64,000 nucleotides of DNA from Sulfurimonas xiamenensis (GCF_009258045.1 NZ_CP041166.1:1674001-1738000), one strand, 5' to 3'; shown: positions 17,963-27,122, counted from the stretch's first letter. Numbers and translations: made by a program. Notes: generated from the sequence alone by a model not told the origin.

Positions 17963-18730
17963 TTATTTTAATATATATTTTCCTAAACCCTCAAATTTTA
18001 AGTAATTTTTATCTCTTAAAACCTGAAGCTGCTGCCTGATTTTTGCTTTAATATTATTGTTGTCTGGATGTTTGAGTTTAAGATAAGTTTCAAATTGATA
18101 GATATCATGGAGCGTAAAATCTTTTCTATCAAGTTTTTCAATACATTTTAAAATATCAAGTATCCAACCTTTGGATTTAATATTATGAGACTCTTTTAAA
18201 AAACTTGTTTTACGCCACTCTTCTAAAATTTTATCTTTACTTTGTATCTTGGAATCTTTGACATAAAATATTTTACCGCTATTTGGAATAGTGTCGAGAA
18301 GAATATTGCATCCTACCCATCCCGCTCTTCTAGCTGTTGAAGAGAGCGGGTTTCGCTTTTCAATTATTTCTGGAATAAAAAAATGCTTGGGAATAACTAT
18401 AAAATTAGAGATATCAAGAGTGTTTTTATCATAATTCAAAAAGAAGAAGTTAGGATTTGATTCACTTTGCAGGCGTTCAATCATCGTAGCATAAGCACCA
18501 TCGACAATTTTTTTACCCATTTTGTCTTTTTTGCTTTTGAGTTCATAATCTTCGCTGCATTTAGGACAATAAAAATCAGCAACAGGCTTATTATTTTCAT
18601 ATTCACATATACTGCTGCCACAATTGGGACAATAGATAAATTCATTGACCCAATTTTCCGTTAAGACTCGTATTTTTTGTGAGTTACTATGGTAAATATC
18701 CGCTTTTGCTGAGTAAAGATTTAAACTCAT
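17963..18730 (-). CDS. dpnI: DpnI-type methyl-directed restriction endonuclease
   Basis: This 255-residue protein follows DpnI throughout. The zinc cysteines are C34, C37, C55 and C58, and the PD-(D/E)xK site is D52, E63 and K65, each one less than the D53, E64 and K66 of DpnI. Blocks SNSQK, DGAYATM, NPNFFFL and ARRAGWVGCNI are shared, and the C-terminal winged helix (about 182-255) ends like DpnI in IRQQLQVLRDK. DpnI cuts G-m6A-T-C and leaves unmethylated GATC alone, so the host must lack Dam-type GATC methylation. No methylase is nearby, as expected for a type IIM enzyme. It starts 25 bp after glyQ. Confidence 0.96.
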   Translation of the reverse strand: MSLNLYSAKADIYHSNSQKIRVLTENWVNEFIYCPNCGSSICEYENNKPVADFYCPKCSEDYELKSKKDKMGKKIVDGAYATMIERLQSESNPNFFFLNYDKNTLDISNFIVIPKHFFIPEIIEKRNPLSSTARRAGWVGCNILLDTIPNSGKIFYVKDSKIQSKDKILEEWRKTSFLKESHNIKSKGWILDILKCIEKLDRKDFTLHDIYQFETYLKLKHPDNNNIKAKIRQQLQVLRDKNYLKFEGLGKYILK

Positions 18731-18754
18731 TAATTTACCATTTTAAACATAATC

Positions 18755-18780
18755 TTTACGCCTTAACCCTCTTGCTTCTA
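18755..18780. repeat. Direct near-repeat of the glyQ 3' end, right copy
   Basis: This is the genuine glyQ end (last codons and stop). It matches 17344-17369 at 22 of 26 positions in the same orientation. The offset between the copies is 1411 bp, which spans exactly the DpnI-type gene and the acidic protein gene. Confidence 0.45.
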
Positions 18781-19637
18781 TCCTCTTCCTGCGCTTTATA
18801 TAGCTCTGCGCATCCTTTGGATAGTTCACGGATTTTTAGGATGTAGTTTTGGCGCTCTGTTTGGCTGATTGCTTTTCTGGCATCAAGGATATTAAAAGTG
18901 TTTGCTGCCATCATACATAGGTCGTATGCGGGAAGAGGAAGTCCTGCTTCTAGTGCTTTTAAACACTCCTCACTTTTTGCGTTAAACTCTGCAAATAACA
19001 TCGCCGTATCTGCTACTTCAAAGTTGTACTTGCTAAACTCTATCTCTGCCTCTTTGTGAACATCGCGATAGAGTGTTTTTCCGTGCTCATTTTCGCCCCA
19101 AACTATGTCAAAAACAGTATCCACGCCTTGCAGATACATGGCAAGTCTCTCTGTTCCGTAGGTTATCTCAACCGCTACGGGGCTGCACTCTATGCCGCCT
19201 ACCTGTTGAAAATATGTAAATTGTGTCACTTCCATGCCGTTAAGCCAAACTTCCCAGCCAAGTCCCCAAGCACCGAGTGTAGGAGATTCCCAGTTATCTT
19301 CAACGAAGCGGATATCATGATTTTTTACATCAAGTCCGAGATACTCTAACGACTTTAGGTAAAGCTCTTGAATATTGTCGGGAGATGGTTTTATAAGCGC
19401 TTGAAACTGGTAGTAGCTCCCTAAACGGTTTGGATTTTCACCGTATCTTCCATCTGTCGGACGGCGAGAGGGTGCCACATAAGCAACTGACCATGGAGTA
19501 GAGTCCAGTGAACGCAAAAATGTAGCCGGATGAAATGTTCCCGCACCCGCAGGAATGTCGTAAGGCTGAACAATATTGCACCCCTGCTTCATCCAGAATT
19601 CTTGTAGTTTTAGTAACATCTCACTAAAAGTTATCAT
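18756..19637 (-). CDS. glyQ: Glycyl-tRNA synthetase alpha subunit
   Basis: A 293-residue class II synthetase alpha chain of the bacterial alpha2beta2 type, which makes glycyl-tRNA in the cytoplasm. The N terminus ([20 protein letters not shown]) and the blocks [13 protein letters not shown]-like region, [13 protein letters not shown] and [20 protein letters not shown] are characteristic. Length is standard. The beta subunit gene (glyS) is not in the window, which is common in this phylum. The stop lies 25 bp before the DpnI-type gene. Confidence 0.97.
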   Translation of the reverse strand: MITFSEMLLKLQEFWMKQGCNIVQPYDIPAGAGTFHPATFLRSLDSTPWSVAYVAPSRRPTDGRYGENPNRLGSYYQFQALIKPSPDNIQELYLKSLEYLGLDVKNHDIRFVEDNWESPTLGAWGLGWEVWLNGMEVTQFTYFQQVGGIECSPVAVEITYGTERLAMYLQGVDTVFDIVWGENEHGKTLYRDVHKEAEIEFSKYNFEVADTAMLFAEFNAKSEECLKALEAGLPLPAYDLCMMAANTFNILDARKAISQTERQNYILKIRELSKGCAELYKAQEEDRSKRVKA

Positions 19638-19713
19638 ATTTTTTACCTTAATTTTATAAGTTTGCCAAGACTTCTCAAGTCAAATAGTTGCGCAATTATA
19701 GCAAAGCAATACT

Positions 19714-20394
19714 TTACTTTTTTAAAATCTCCTCCTTAAGCGCACTATGCATAACTTTATGCGTCGCACGATTAAAAATATACTCCTTAGCATTAAATAG
19801 AGTTTCAAACATAATTTTCCATAGTGTGGAAAAATTTTGATCATCCCGCATAGCGCAAAGCTCTTTTTGCATCTTATATTCAAGCTCTGCTAAAATTTTT
19901 GCATGGTGCACATACTTTTTTAAAATAGTATAATCAACTCCTATCTCTTGAAATTTTTTTACAAGATTTACAACAAAAGCTTCTTTTTGCGTAAAATCAT
20001 CATCGCCAAGAGGCATCAAAATATCCTCATTTAGCAACTCATCTAAAAATAGAGTATCAATTTTATACTCTTTTATAAATGCTTTTTTTGTATAATGCTT
20101 TGTATCTTTTGAAATATTGCCAAGAGTCTGCATCAGAGGTGCTATCCTCGAAAAAGAACTTGAAAGTGACTGATTTTTATTTTGCAGTATTGTTTTTATC
20201 TGTTCATTTGAGCTTCCCATCTCCTGTTTCATATACTTTATATATTCTAGAAGCTCAATATGTTCATTGCTATATCTGTGAACATTTGATTTTAGCTTTT
20301 TTGCTTCTGGCAGCAAACCTTCCCTTATATAGTATAAAATTGTTGATTTTGGAATTTGGGTGCGCTTTACAACTTCTGATATTTTATATTCCAT
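19714..20394 (-). CDS. MerR-family transcriptional regulator
   Basis: A 226-residue regulator. Residues 3-70 are a MerR winged helix-turn-helix (ISEVVKRTQIPKSTILYYIREGLLP, then a wing ending near HRYSNEHIELLEYIKYM). The remaining 150 residues are helical and lack the Cys pattern of metal-sensing MerR proteins, so the ligand is not obvious. It is divergent from an AhpD-like gene; the 99-bp gap holds a perfect 25-bp palindrome, the probable operator for both genes. Confidence 0.88.
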   Translation of the reverse strand: MEYKISEVVKRTQIPKSTILYYIREGLLPEAKKLKSNVHRYSNEHIELLEYIKYMKQEMGSSNEQIKTILQNKNQSLSSSFSRIAPLMQTLGNISKDTKHYTKKAFIKEYKIDTLFLDELLNEDILMPLGDDDFTQKEAFVVNLVKKFQEIGVDYTILKKYVHHAKILAELEYKMQKELCAMRDDQNFSTLWKIMFETLFNAKEYIFNRATHKVMHSALKEEILKK

Positions 20395-20440
20395 TTTTTT
20401 GCCTGTTTATTTTTATCTAAGAATTGTACTCTATAATTCT

Positions 20441-20465
20441 AAATGTTAAGTAGTACTTAACATTT
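20441..20465. promoter_or_regulatory. Perfect 25-bp palindrome, candidate MerR-family operator
   Basis: AAATGTTAAGTA at 20441-20452, a single central G, then TACTTAACATTT at 20454-20465 give 12-bp arms with no mismatch. It lies between the divergent regulator and AhpD-like genes and immediately follows a TATAAT hexamer at 20432-20437 on the plus strand. This position fits an operator that overlaps the start region of one or both promoters. Binding by the neighbouring regulator is inferred. Confidence 0.8.
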
Positions 20466-20493
20466 TAAACACATTAGATAAAAAGAGGGGAAA

Positions 20494-21024
20494 ATGGCGC
20501 ATATTAAATTGCCGGAATTTGAAGAGATGGCTCCAAATATTCAAGAAAGAGCGCGTCCAATTTTAGAAAAAACAGGGGAACTTGGTGAAATATTTAAGCT
20601 AATGGCTGTGGATGAAAAGGTATATTTTGCTACCGATATGATGGTTCAAAACTATCTACTCAATGAAACAACACTTCCATATGATATCAAAGAAGCAATA
20701 GCGCTTTTGATTTCAATAGAAAATGGATGTAAAATGTGCGTTGATGTACATAAAAACATAGCAAAGATGCTGGGACTTTCTGAAGAAAAAATCGAGAAAA
20801 TATTACATGGTGTTGATTCCGTAGATACAGATGAGAAAGGAAAATCTCTTCTAAGATTTTGTATCAGAGCCTCTCAAAAAGACAGCTATAAAATATTAAA
20901 AGAGGAGATTGACGCGTTAAAAGATTTAGGCTACAGCGATGTACAAATATTAGAAGCAGTCGCTATTACAGGCTATTTTAACTATATCAATACTCTTTCA
21001 AATGTTTTTGGATTAAGTCAGTAA
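20494..21024 (+). CDS. AhpD-like / carboxymuconolactone decarboxylase-family protein
   Basis: A 176-residue all-helical protein of the AhpD-like superfamily. The active-site pattern is Glu, then C-K-M-C, then His three residues later (ENGCKMCVDVHKNIAKMLGL), which is the peroxidase-type signature using a Cys pair and a proton relay. Length is typical. An AGAGGGG ribosome binding site precedes the ATG. It is divergent from the MerR-family gene and probably its target; the physiological substrate could be an organic peroxide or another reactive species, which is inference. Confidence 0.88.
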   Translation: MAHIKLPEFEEMAPNIQERARPILEKTGELGEIFKLMAVDEKVYFATDMMVQNYLLNETTLPYDIKEAIALLISIENGCKMCVDVHKNIAKMLGLSEEKIEKILHGVDSVDTDEKGKSLLRFCIRASQKDSYKILKEEIDALKDLGYSDVQILEAVAITGYFNYINTLSNVFGLSQ

Positions 21025-21030
21025 AAATTT

Positions 21031-21888
21031 TTATATAACTTTACAGATAATATCGCCTACTTCTTTATTTAAAGAGGAGGCGACAACACCACACTTTACT
21101 TTCAGTAAAAAACAGATATCTTTTCTATGGGACGGGTACATACACTCATAATTTCCCATGCCTTTACTTATAACTAAATCAGCATTGTCAAAAAGTTTTT
21201 GTGAATAAGCATTTGCTCTATTGTAAACGAAACCAGGCGTATTTACACCGCTGTCTACCACTTCACAGATTTTTTCAAATCCGGCTTCTTTTGCTTCTTT
21301 GAGAGTAACATCATTTATAATAGGATTTCCCCTTACCATATAAGAGTATTTTATATCCGGATAAAGCTCTTTCAATGTTTCGATAAAGAGATAATCAAAT
21401 ATATGTTCACCAACATTATCTCCTATAATAAGAACTTTTTTAGCATTTTGCAGCTTCTCTTGAAGCAGATCGATATCATTATCAGCAAAGTGAGTATCAA
21501 ATACTTTATCTAACTCCTCTTCCAGATCAAATCTTACAGCTGCTGCCAAATCTATAACATTTCCGGCTACTGCCATCTTTGTAGCTATTAAAAATTTATC
21601 TTTGGAATTTTGAAGCTTCTCTTTTAAAAACGGCACAAAAGAGAGCGCTTTTTTTGTTGATAACTCTTTGACCTCATCATACAAATCTGTTTTATGTGCA
21701 ATTTTTGCCATTTTCTCATAAACGACAGATGCTACTTCTGGAGGAGTTTCATAAGGAGAAAAGGATTTGCTCATCTCTTTTACTGTAGAAGTTAATTCAT
21801 TTGAGAGAGATGCAGAAGCATGTATTGCATCTGCAACTCTAACACTTTGATTTATAATACACTCAATACAAGCTTCTTCAATTTTCAT
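21031..21888 (-). CDS. DUF89 (ARMT1-like) metal-dependent phosphatase
   Basis: A 285-residue DUF89 protein, a family of metal-dependent damage-control phosphatases acting on damaged or excess sugar phosphates and cofactors. The N-terminal Cys pair is CIEC (8-11). The catalytic core includes IIGDNVGE, YMVRGNPIINDVT and SKGMGNYEC, with the aspartates and Asn that bind the metal in the family. It is convergent with the AhpD-like gene (6 bp between stops) and transcribed toward it. The specific substrate is unknown. Confidence 0.88.
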   Translation of the reverse strand: MKIEEACIECIINQSVRVADAIHASASLSNELTSTVKEMSKSFSPYETPPEVASVVYEKMAKIAHKTDLYDEVKELSTKKALSFVPFLKEKLQNSKDKFLIATKMAVAGNVIDLAAAVRFDLEEELDKVFDTHFADNDIDLLQEKLQNAKKVLIIGDNVGEHIFDYLFIETLKELYPDIKYSYMVRGNPIINDVTLKEAKEAGFEKICEVVDSGVNTPGFVYNRANAYSQKLFDNADLVISKGMGNYECMYPSHRKDICFLLKVKCGVVASSLNKEVGDIICKVI

Positions 21889-21945
21889 ATTATAAAACAG
21901 TTCCTATTTATTCACAGTTTTTTTTTAAAAAGTACTAACTGCACC

Positions 21946-22443
21946 CTAAGAAAGAATAGTCTCTATCTCCATTGAATCCATTTCAACTTTTTTAGCTTTT
22001 GCGATGCGGTCTTCTTTAAGTTTGATTGCAAGCTCTTCGTTATCAAGAGCTAAAATCTGCATAGCCAGATAAGCTGAATTTATCGCTCCTGCTTTTCCTA
22101 TTGCTACAGTAGCAACAGGCATTCCAGCAGGCATCTGAACAGTAGAGAGAAGCGCATCAATTCCGCTAAGCGCAGATCCGCTCATAGGAACACCGATGAT
22201 AGGTTTTACAGTTTTTGAAGATAAAACACCCGCTAAATGAGCAGCCATTCCAGCAGCAGCGATAAAAACTTGAGCGCCTTTTTTCTCCGCTTTTTCAATA
22301 TACTCTTTCGTTCTTTCAGGTGAACGATGTGCTGAAGAGATAATCATCTCGTAACTAACGCCAAAAGCCTCTAATGTATCTGAACAAGACTTCATTACCT
22401 CATAATCACTCTTACTTCCTATCACAATTGAAACAAATTTCAT
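21946..22443 (-). CDS. purE: N5-carboxyaminoimidazole ribonucleotide mutase
   Basis: A 165-residue class I PurE, which converts N5-CAIR to CAIR in de novo purine synthesis. The motifs IGSKSDYEVM, ISSAHRSPERT, IAAAGMAAHLAGV and GVPMSGSALSGIDALLS cover the nucleotide and CO2 transfer site. Length and N terminus are standard. It is separated by 57 bp from the DUF89 gene downstream; no purK is next to it in this window. Confidence 0.97.
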   Translation of the reverse strand: MKFVSIVIGSKSDYEVMKSCSDTLEAFGVSYEMIISSAHRSPERTKEYIEKAEKKGAQVFIAAAGMAAHLAGVLSSKTVKPIIGVPMSGSALSGIDALLSTVQMPAGMPVATVAIGKAGAINSAYLAMQILALDNEELAIKLKEDRIAKAKKVEMDSMEIETILS

Positions 22444-22531
22444 TTTAGCATTCCCTTTATTTTTGATAATAAAATTATATCTCAGTTACTATTTTTAAAT
22501 AATTAAAATTCAAAAATTTTATACATAAATT

Positions 22532-23824
22532 TTAGTTTTTCGGATAAGTTCCCATATCCGGATGAGAAGGAATTCTCAAAAAAGTATATGGCGGAAGTTT
22601 TGTTGGAAGTGTAATAGGATTTGTATTTCCACTATGAACTTCTTCCCAAATTTTATTATTTTCGGCTACAAGTTTTTTTAACTTCATATAAACTCTTCCC
22701 TCTCTCTCATAAGTCATGCCTATTTCATTATTTACAATCTCTATAGATGAGTGCAGTGGAGCTACTATCTCAAGCTCATCGCCGGGCAAAGTTTTATATT
22801 TACACAAAAAGTGTGTTCCCTCTTCATTTACTTGTCCTGTTACCTGATGCGTACCTAACTGCATAGTAAAATCCAGACTCTGCGTATCATGTTTCTCAAA
22901 CGGTCTTGAGATTAGATAAGCATCCGTATATCCGCGATTTTGGAGAGAATTAAGTTCATACTGATACTTTTGAACATCATTTTCGCCTCTATAGTAATCA
23001 TCAATCGCCATTCTGTAGGCTTTTGCAGTAACTGCCGCGTAATAAGCTGTTTTTGTACGCCCTTCAATCTTCAAAGAATCAACAGCTCCGCTGTCCAAAA
23101 TCTCTTTAACATGCGAAGCAAGATTAAGATCTTTTGAGTTCATGATATAGGTTCCAACACCCTCATCCTCTTGAAGCTTAAAAAGTGTCCCTGTTTCTGG
23201 ATTTGCCGCATATATCTCATATGGAAATCTGCAATCATTTGCACAGCTTCCTCGATTTGGAACACGCCCGCTTTGCAAAGTTGAGATAAGACATCTTCCG
23301 CTGTATGCAAAACACATCGAACCATGAACAAAAACCTCCAATTCCAAATCCGGAAGCTCTTTTTTGATCTCCACCAAATCTCTAAGAGAGATCTCTCTCG
23401 CTGTAATAATGCGAGTTGCTCCCATATCATAATAAATTTTTGCATCAAGCACATTCATAACATTTGCCTGGGTTGAGAGATGAAGCGGCATATGAGGCAC
23501 CAATTCATGACAAAGCTTAAGCACACCCGGAGTCGCAACGATAAAAGCGTCAGGTCCAAGATCTGCCATTGCTAAAATATGTTTTTTTAGAAGATTTAAT
23601 TGAGAATTAAAAGGAAAACCGTTTAGCGTTGCGTATACTTTTTTGCCGCGGGAGTGAGCATACTCGATACCCTCTGCAAACTCATCCATACTAAACTCTT
23701 TTCCAGAACGAATACGAAGAGAGAAGTGACTGACTCCGCCATATACAGCATCAGCACCAAAGTCAATCGCTATTTTTAATTTTTCCAGTGTCCCCGCCGG
23801 TGATAAAAGTTCTACTTTTTGCAT
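22532..23824 (-). CDS. U32-family protein (TrhP/YegQ-like)
   Basis: A 430-residue peptidase-U32-type protein. Despite the old name, characterised relatives (TrhP) act with an Fe-S cluster in prephenate-dependent hydroxylation of tRNA U34. The four-Cys pattern is visible in MCFAYSGRC and GSCANDCRFP. The N-terminal barrel begins ELLSPAGTLEKLKIAIDFGADAVY and the C-terminal 70 residues form the small beta domain common to the longer members. Monocistronic and divergent from the HisJ-type gene. The tRNA role is by family; I leave the gene symbol open. Confidence 0.88.
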   Translation of the reverse strand: MQKVELLSPAGTLEKLKIAIDFGADAVYGGVSHFSLRIRSGKEFSMDEFAEGIEYAHSRGKKVYATLNGFPFNSQLNLLKKHILAMADLGPDAFIVATPGVLKLCHELVPHMPLHLSTQANVMNVLDAKIYYDMGATRIITAREISLRDLVEIKKELPDLELEVFVHGSMCFAYSGRCLISTLQSGRVPNRGSCANDCRFPYEIYAANPETGTLFKLQEDEGVGTYIMNSKDLNLASHVKEILDSGAVDSLKIEGRTKTAYYAAVTAKAYRMAIDDYYRGENDVQKYQYELNSLQNRGYTDAYLISRPFEKHDTQSLDFTMQLGTHQVTGQVNEEGTHFLCKYKTLPGDELEIVAPLHSSIEIVNNEIGMTYEREGRVYMKLKKLVAENNKIWEEVHSGNTNPITLPTKLPPYTFLRIPSHPDMGTYPKN

Positions 23825-23928
23825 CTGTCTCCAAATTGAGTTTAAAAATTATCTATATAATTATTTGCTAAATTTAATTTTTTAACATTATAATAACATA
23901 AAAATACATAAATATGGGAATTAATCCA

Positions 23929-24708
23929 ATGATAGTCGACCTGCACAACCATACAAAACTCTGCAACCATGCAGAAGGAGAGATAGACGAGTATATAGAA
24001 AAAGCTATCAAATGCGGTATTAAATATTTTGGTTTTTCCGAGCATGCACCGATGAACTTTGACCAAAAATATCGTATTGGTTTTGAGCAGATGAAAGAGT
24101 ATGAAGAGTCTGTTTTAAAAGCGAAAGAAAAATATAAAGAAAAAATAGAGATCTTTTTGGGATATGAAGTTGATTACCTAAAAAGTTATCTGGATAAAAG
24201 AGTTTTAAATGCCGATGTTGACTATCTTATTGGTTCCGTTCACTTTATAGAAGAGTGGGGATTTGACAATCCTGAATTTATCGGCAATTATGAAAATCAA
24301 GATATAGATGAGATATGGGAAAAATATTTTAATGCTATAGAGGAGATGGCAAAAAGCAGACTCTTTGATATAGTCGGTCACTTAGATCTTATAAAAATAT
24401 TTAAATACATGCCGAAAAAAGATATAAATCAAATAGCAAAAAATGCACTTCTTGCTATCAAAGAAGCTGATATGTCAATAGAGATAAATGTTGCGGGATT
24501 CAGAAAACCTGTAGGTGAAGCATATCCCTCTTTATCTCTTTTAAAAGAGGCTAAAAAATTAGATATTGCCATAACTTTTGCTTCTGATGCACATAAACCC
24601 GAACAAGTCGGATTGTTTAGTGATAAAGTAATTGATATGGCAAAAAATGCAGGATATAACGAGTGCGTTATCTATCGAAAGAGAAAAAAAGAGTTTATAA
24701 AATTTTAG
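23929..24708 (+). CDS. PHP-type histidinol-phosphatase (HisJ family)
   Basis: A 259-residue PHP-domain phosphatase that would dephosphorylate histidinol phosphate in histidine synthesis. The N-terminal metal motif is DLHNHTKLCNHAEG; further ligands are in FSEHAP, GYEVDYL, GSVHFIEE, GHLDLIK and SDAHKPEQVG. I chose the ATG at 23929 because it puts the DLHNHT motif in the usual position and leaves a GGGA upstream; an ATG at 23914 would add five residues with no ribosome binding site and a leader of about 13 nt after the TATAAT at 23889-23894. Other PHP phosphoesterase roles are possible. Confidence 0.85.
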   Translation: MIVDLHNHTKLCNHAEGEIDEYIEKAIKCGIKYFGFSEHAPMNFDQKYRIGFEQMKEYEESVLKAKEKYKEKIEIFLGYEVDYLKSYLDKRVLNADVDYLIGSVHFIEEWGFDNPEFIGNYENQDIDEIWEKYFNAIEEMAKSRLFDIVGHLDLIKIFKYMPKKDINQIAKNALLAIKEADMSIEINVAGFRKPVGEAYPSLSLLKEAKKLDIAITFASDAHKPEQVGLFSDKVIDMAKNAGYNECVIYRKRKKEFIKF

Positions 24709-24746
24709 TACATATAATATAAAGCAATTTTAAAGAGTTAGACTTG

Positions 24747-24752
24747 TATAAT
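24747..24752 (+). promoter_or_regulatory. -10 element upstream of trxA
   Basis: TATAAT preceded by TTG lies 32 bp before the trxA start codon, at a spacing that gives a leader of about 25 nt. No strong -35 hexamer is seen, which is usual for sigma-70 promoters in Campylobacterota. Confidence 0.55.
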
Positions 24753-24784
24753 AGTCCAACTTAAAATTGAAGAAGGAAATAACA

Positions 24785-25105
24785 ATGGGTAAATATATAG
24801 AATTAACAAGTTCAGATTTTGAAGCAACTTTAAATGAAGGTGTCTCTTTAGTAGATTTCTGGGCACCTTGGTGCGGACCATGTCGTATGATCGCTCCAGT
24901 AATAGAAGAGTTGGCTGAGGATTATGACGGTAAAGCTAAAATATGTAAAGTAAATACTGATGAGGAGCAAGACATTGCTGTTAAGTTCGGTATCCGTTCT
25001 ATCCCGACAATAATGTTCTTTAAAGATGGCAAAATGGTAGATCAAGTTGTTGGAGCACAATCAAAAGCTGCATTAGCAGAAAAAATTGACGCTTTATTAG
25101 CATAA
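24785..25105 (+). CDS. trxA: Thioredoxin
   Basis: A 106-residue thioredoxin with the redox-active WCGPC motif (C30, C33), the cis-proline region IRSIPTIMFF and the usual fold length. The start is the ATG at 24785, with AAGGA upstream; an earlier ATG at 24767 would place the ribosome binding site inside the gene. It reduces protein disulfides in the cytoplasm and is recycled by the thioredoxin reductase encoded 230 bp downstream, with a hairpin and separate leader between the two. Confidence 0.97.
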   Translation: MGKYIELTSSDFEATLNEGVSLVDFWAPWCGPCRMIAPVIEELAEDYDGKAKICKVNTDEEQDIAVKFGIRSIPTIMFFKDGKMVDQVVGAQSKAALAEKIDALLA

Positions 25106-25124
25106 TATCTACATAAATCTCTTC

Positions 25125-25156
25125 TAGAAGCAACAGCCCACAAAGCTGTGCTTCTA
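25125..25156 (+). terminator. Hairpin between trxA and trxB
   Basis: TAGAAGC (25125-25131), a bulged A, ACAGC (25133-25137), a 7-nt loop, GCTGT and GCTTCTA form a 12-bp stem with one bulge. A T-rich but broken tail (TACTCTTTC) follows. It is likely the trxA terminator, although leaky. Confidence 0.65.
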
Positions 25157-25335
25157 TACTCTTTCAATATATAAATTTTTAAACTTATAAAATATTCTAA
25201 GCATCTGTAAAATTTTATCTATTTTTTTTATATAAAAAATCAAAGTCTCTCTTTATAAACAAGATAGTATGATATTGCAACTAAATAACTGACCAAAAAG
25301 TTATTGATAAAAATTTAAAGAAAAAGGATATTTTC

Positions 25336-26280
25336 ATGGTTTTAGATTGTGCTATTATCGGTGGTGGCCCGGCTGGATTAACAGCTGGATTATATGCAAC
25401 ACGCGGGGGATTAGAAAATGTGACCATGTTTGAAAAAGGTATGCCTGGCGGTCAAATAACCCAAAGTTCAGAGATAGAGAACTATCCAGGTGTTACAGGC
25501 GAGATAAGCGGCATGGATTTAATGATGCCATGGCCTGAACAGTGTCAAAAATTTGGTTTAAAACATGAGATGGTTGAAGTAAAACGCGTAAGCAAAGATG
25601 GCGATATATTTAAAATCCATAAAGAAGACGGCTCTACTACAGAAGCTCACAGCGTTATTGTTTGTACAGGTTCTTCTCCAAGACGCGCAGGATTTGCCGG
25701 TGAGGATGAGTTATTTGGAAAAGGCGTAAGTACATGCGCTACATGTGACGGATTTTTCTATAAAGGCAAAGAGGTGGCAGTCATCGGCGGAGGTGACACC
25801 GCACTTGAAGAAGCCCTCTACCTTGCTAAAATATGCTCTAAAGTATATCTTATCCATAGACGGGATGCTTTCCGTTCTGCTCCTAATACTATTGAAAGAG
25901 TTAAAAAAACTCAAAATATTGAACTTGTACTAAACACAACTCCTGAAGAAGTTTACGGAGACAATATGGGAGTTACCGGAATTCGTGTCAAAAATAAAGA
26001 GGGTGAAATTCGTGATATAAAAGTACCGGGTGTTTTTATTTTTGTAGGATATGATGTAAATAATCAAACTCTTATTCAAGAAGACGGAAGCTTCTTATGC
26101 GATACCAACAAGCAGGGAGAAGTAGTCGTTGATATAAGCATGAGAACATCTGTAAAAGGCCTTTTTGCAGCTGGTGATATGAGGATTGAAGCTCCAAAGC
26201 AGGTTATAAGTGCTGCGGGGGATGGCGCAGTTGCCGCTCTTCAAGCAATCTCATATGTTGATGAAAAATTAAATTCTTAA
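25336..26280 (+). CDS. trxB: Thioredoxin reductase
   Basis: A 314-residue NADPH-dependent flavoprotein that reduces thioredoxin. The FAD motif is [14 protein letters not shown], the redox centre is CATC at 134-137, the NADPH motif is [14 protein letters not shown], and the second FAD contact is FAAGDMR. An AAAAAGGA ribosome binding site precedes the start. It is followed by dapB after 11 bp, so they share a transcript. Length is typical of bacterial low-molecular-weight TrxB. Confidence 0.97.
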   Translation: MVLDCAIIGGGPAGLTAGLYATRGGLENVTMFEKGMPGGQITQSSEIENYPGVTGEISGMDLMMPWPEQCQKFGLKHEMVEVKRVSKDGDIFKIHKEDGSTTEAHSVIVCTGSSPRRAGFAGEDELFGKGVSTCATCDGFFYKGKEVAVIGGGDTALEEALYLAKICSKVYLIHRRDAFRSAPNTIERVKKTQNIELVLNTTPEEVYGDNMGVTGIRVKNKEGEIRDIKVPGVFIFVGYDVNNQTLIQEDGSFLCDTNKQGEVVVDISMRTSVKGLFAAGDMRIEAPKQVISAAGDGAVAALQAISYVDEKLNS

Positions 26281-26291
26281 AGGATAGTTAT

Positions 26292-27059
26292 ATGATTAAA
26301 GTTGGTGTTTTCGGTGCAAACGGCAGAGTTGGAAAATTAATTATTGATGATTTAAAAGAGAGCGAAGGGGTAAGTTTAAGTTCAGTATTTGTTAGAAATA
26401 CGCTTAACTATTCAGTAGATTCATCTGTGATAGTAAGCACAGACATAGAACTGTTTTTAAACAGTTGTGATATTGTTATAGATTTTTCTCTTCCTGAAGC
26501 TTGTGAAACTCTACTTGAAGCATCTCTTAAAACTCCGAAACCGCTTGTTATCGGAACAACAGGATTAAGTGCTCATCAGCTTAATCTATTAAAACAAGCA
26601 AGTGAAAACATGCCTATTCTTTATGCCACAAATATGTCTTTAGGAGTAGCTCTCTTAAACAAACTCGTATATCAGGCAGCCGCAGCACTTGAAGATTTTG
26701 ATATAGAAATAGTAGAGATGCATCATAAACATAAAAAAGATGCTCCAAGCGGAACGGCACTTACGCTAGGCGAATCAGCGGCACTTGGCCGAGGTGTAGA
26801 CTTGGATAAAGTACGAGTAAGCGGCAGAGACGGCAATATTGGTGAGAGAAGCAAAGATGAAATTGCAGTTATGGCACTTAGAGGCGGAGATATTGTAGGT
26901 CGCCATACGGTCGGTTTTTATAATGATGGAGAGTTTATAGAGTTAAACCATACAGCAACTTCCAGAAATACATTTAGCAAAGGCGCCATAAGAGCTGCAT
27001 CGTGGCTGGTTGACAAAGAAGTCGGGCTTTACTCAATAAGCGATTGTTTAGAAATATAA
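26292..27059 (+). CDS. dapB: 4-hydroxy-tetrahydrodipicolinate reductase
   Basis: A 255-residue DapB, the NAD(P)H-dependent reductase of the lysine and diaminopimelate pathway. The Rossmann motif is [13 protein letters not shown] and the substrate motif is [16 protein letters not shown]. The central GTTGLS block and the C-terminal [10 protein letters not shown]-like block ([15 protein letters not shown]) are also present. It lies 11 bp after trxB. Diaminopimelate feeds peptidoglycan synthesis. Confidence 0.97.
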   Translation: MIKVGVFGANGRVGKLIIDDLKESEGVSLSSVFVRNTLNYSVDSSVIVSTDIELFLNSCDIVIDFSLPEACETLLEASLKTPKPLVIGTTGLSAHQLNLLKQASENMPILYATNMSLGVALLNKLVYQAAAALEDFDIEIVEMHHKHKKDAPSGTALTLGESAALGRGVDLDKVRVSGRDGNIGERSKDEIAVMALRGGDIVGRHTVGFYNDGEFIELNHTATSRNTFSKGAIRAASWLVDKEVGLYSISDCLEI

Positions 27060-27116
27060 ATTAAAAACACTTTTAAAATTAGAAGTCGCCTTAACTATAT
27101 TTTACTTTGGTTTGAG

Positions 27117-27122
27117 TATAAT
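27117..27122 (+). promoter_or_regulatory. -10 element upstream of purF
   Basis: TATAAT lies 35 bp before the GTG start of purF in the 97-bp gap after dapB. The gap and the hexamer suggest purF has its own promoter. No operator-like palindrome is visible. Confidence 0.5.

Noticed and set aside
25106-25335. Small gene between trxA and trxB
   Set aside because: No start with a ribosome binding site and a sensible reading frame; the stretch holds a terminator-like hairpin and AT-rich leader.
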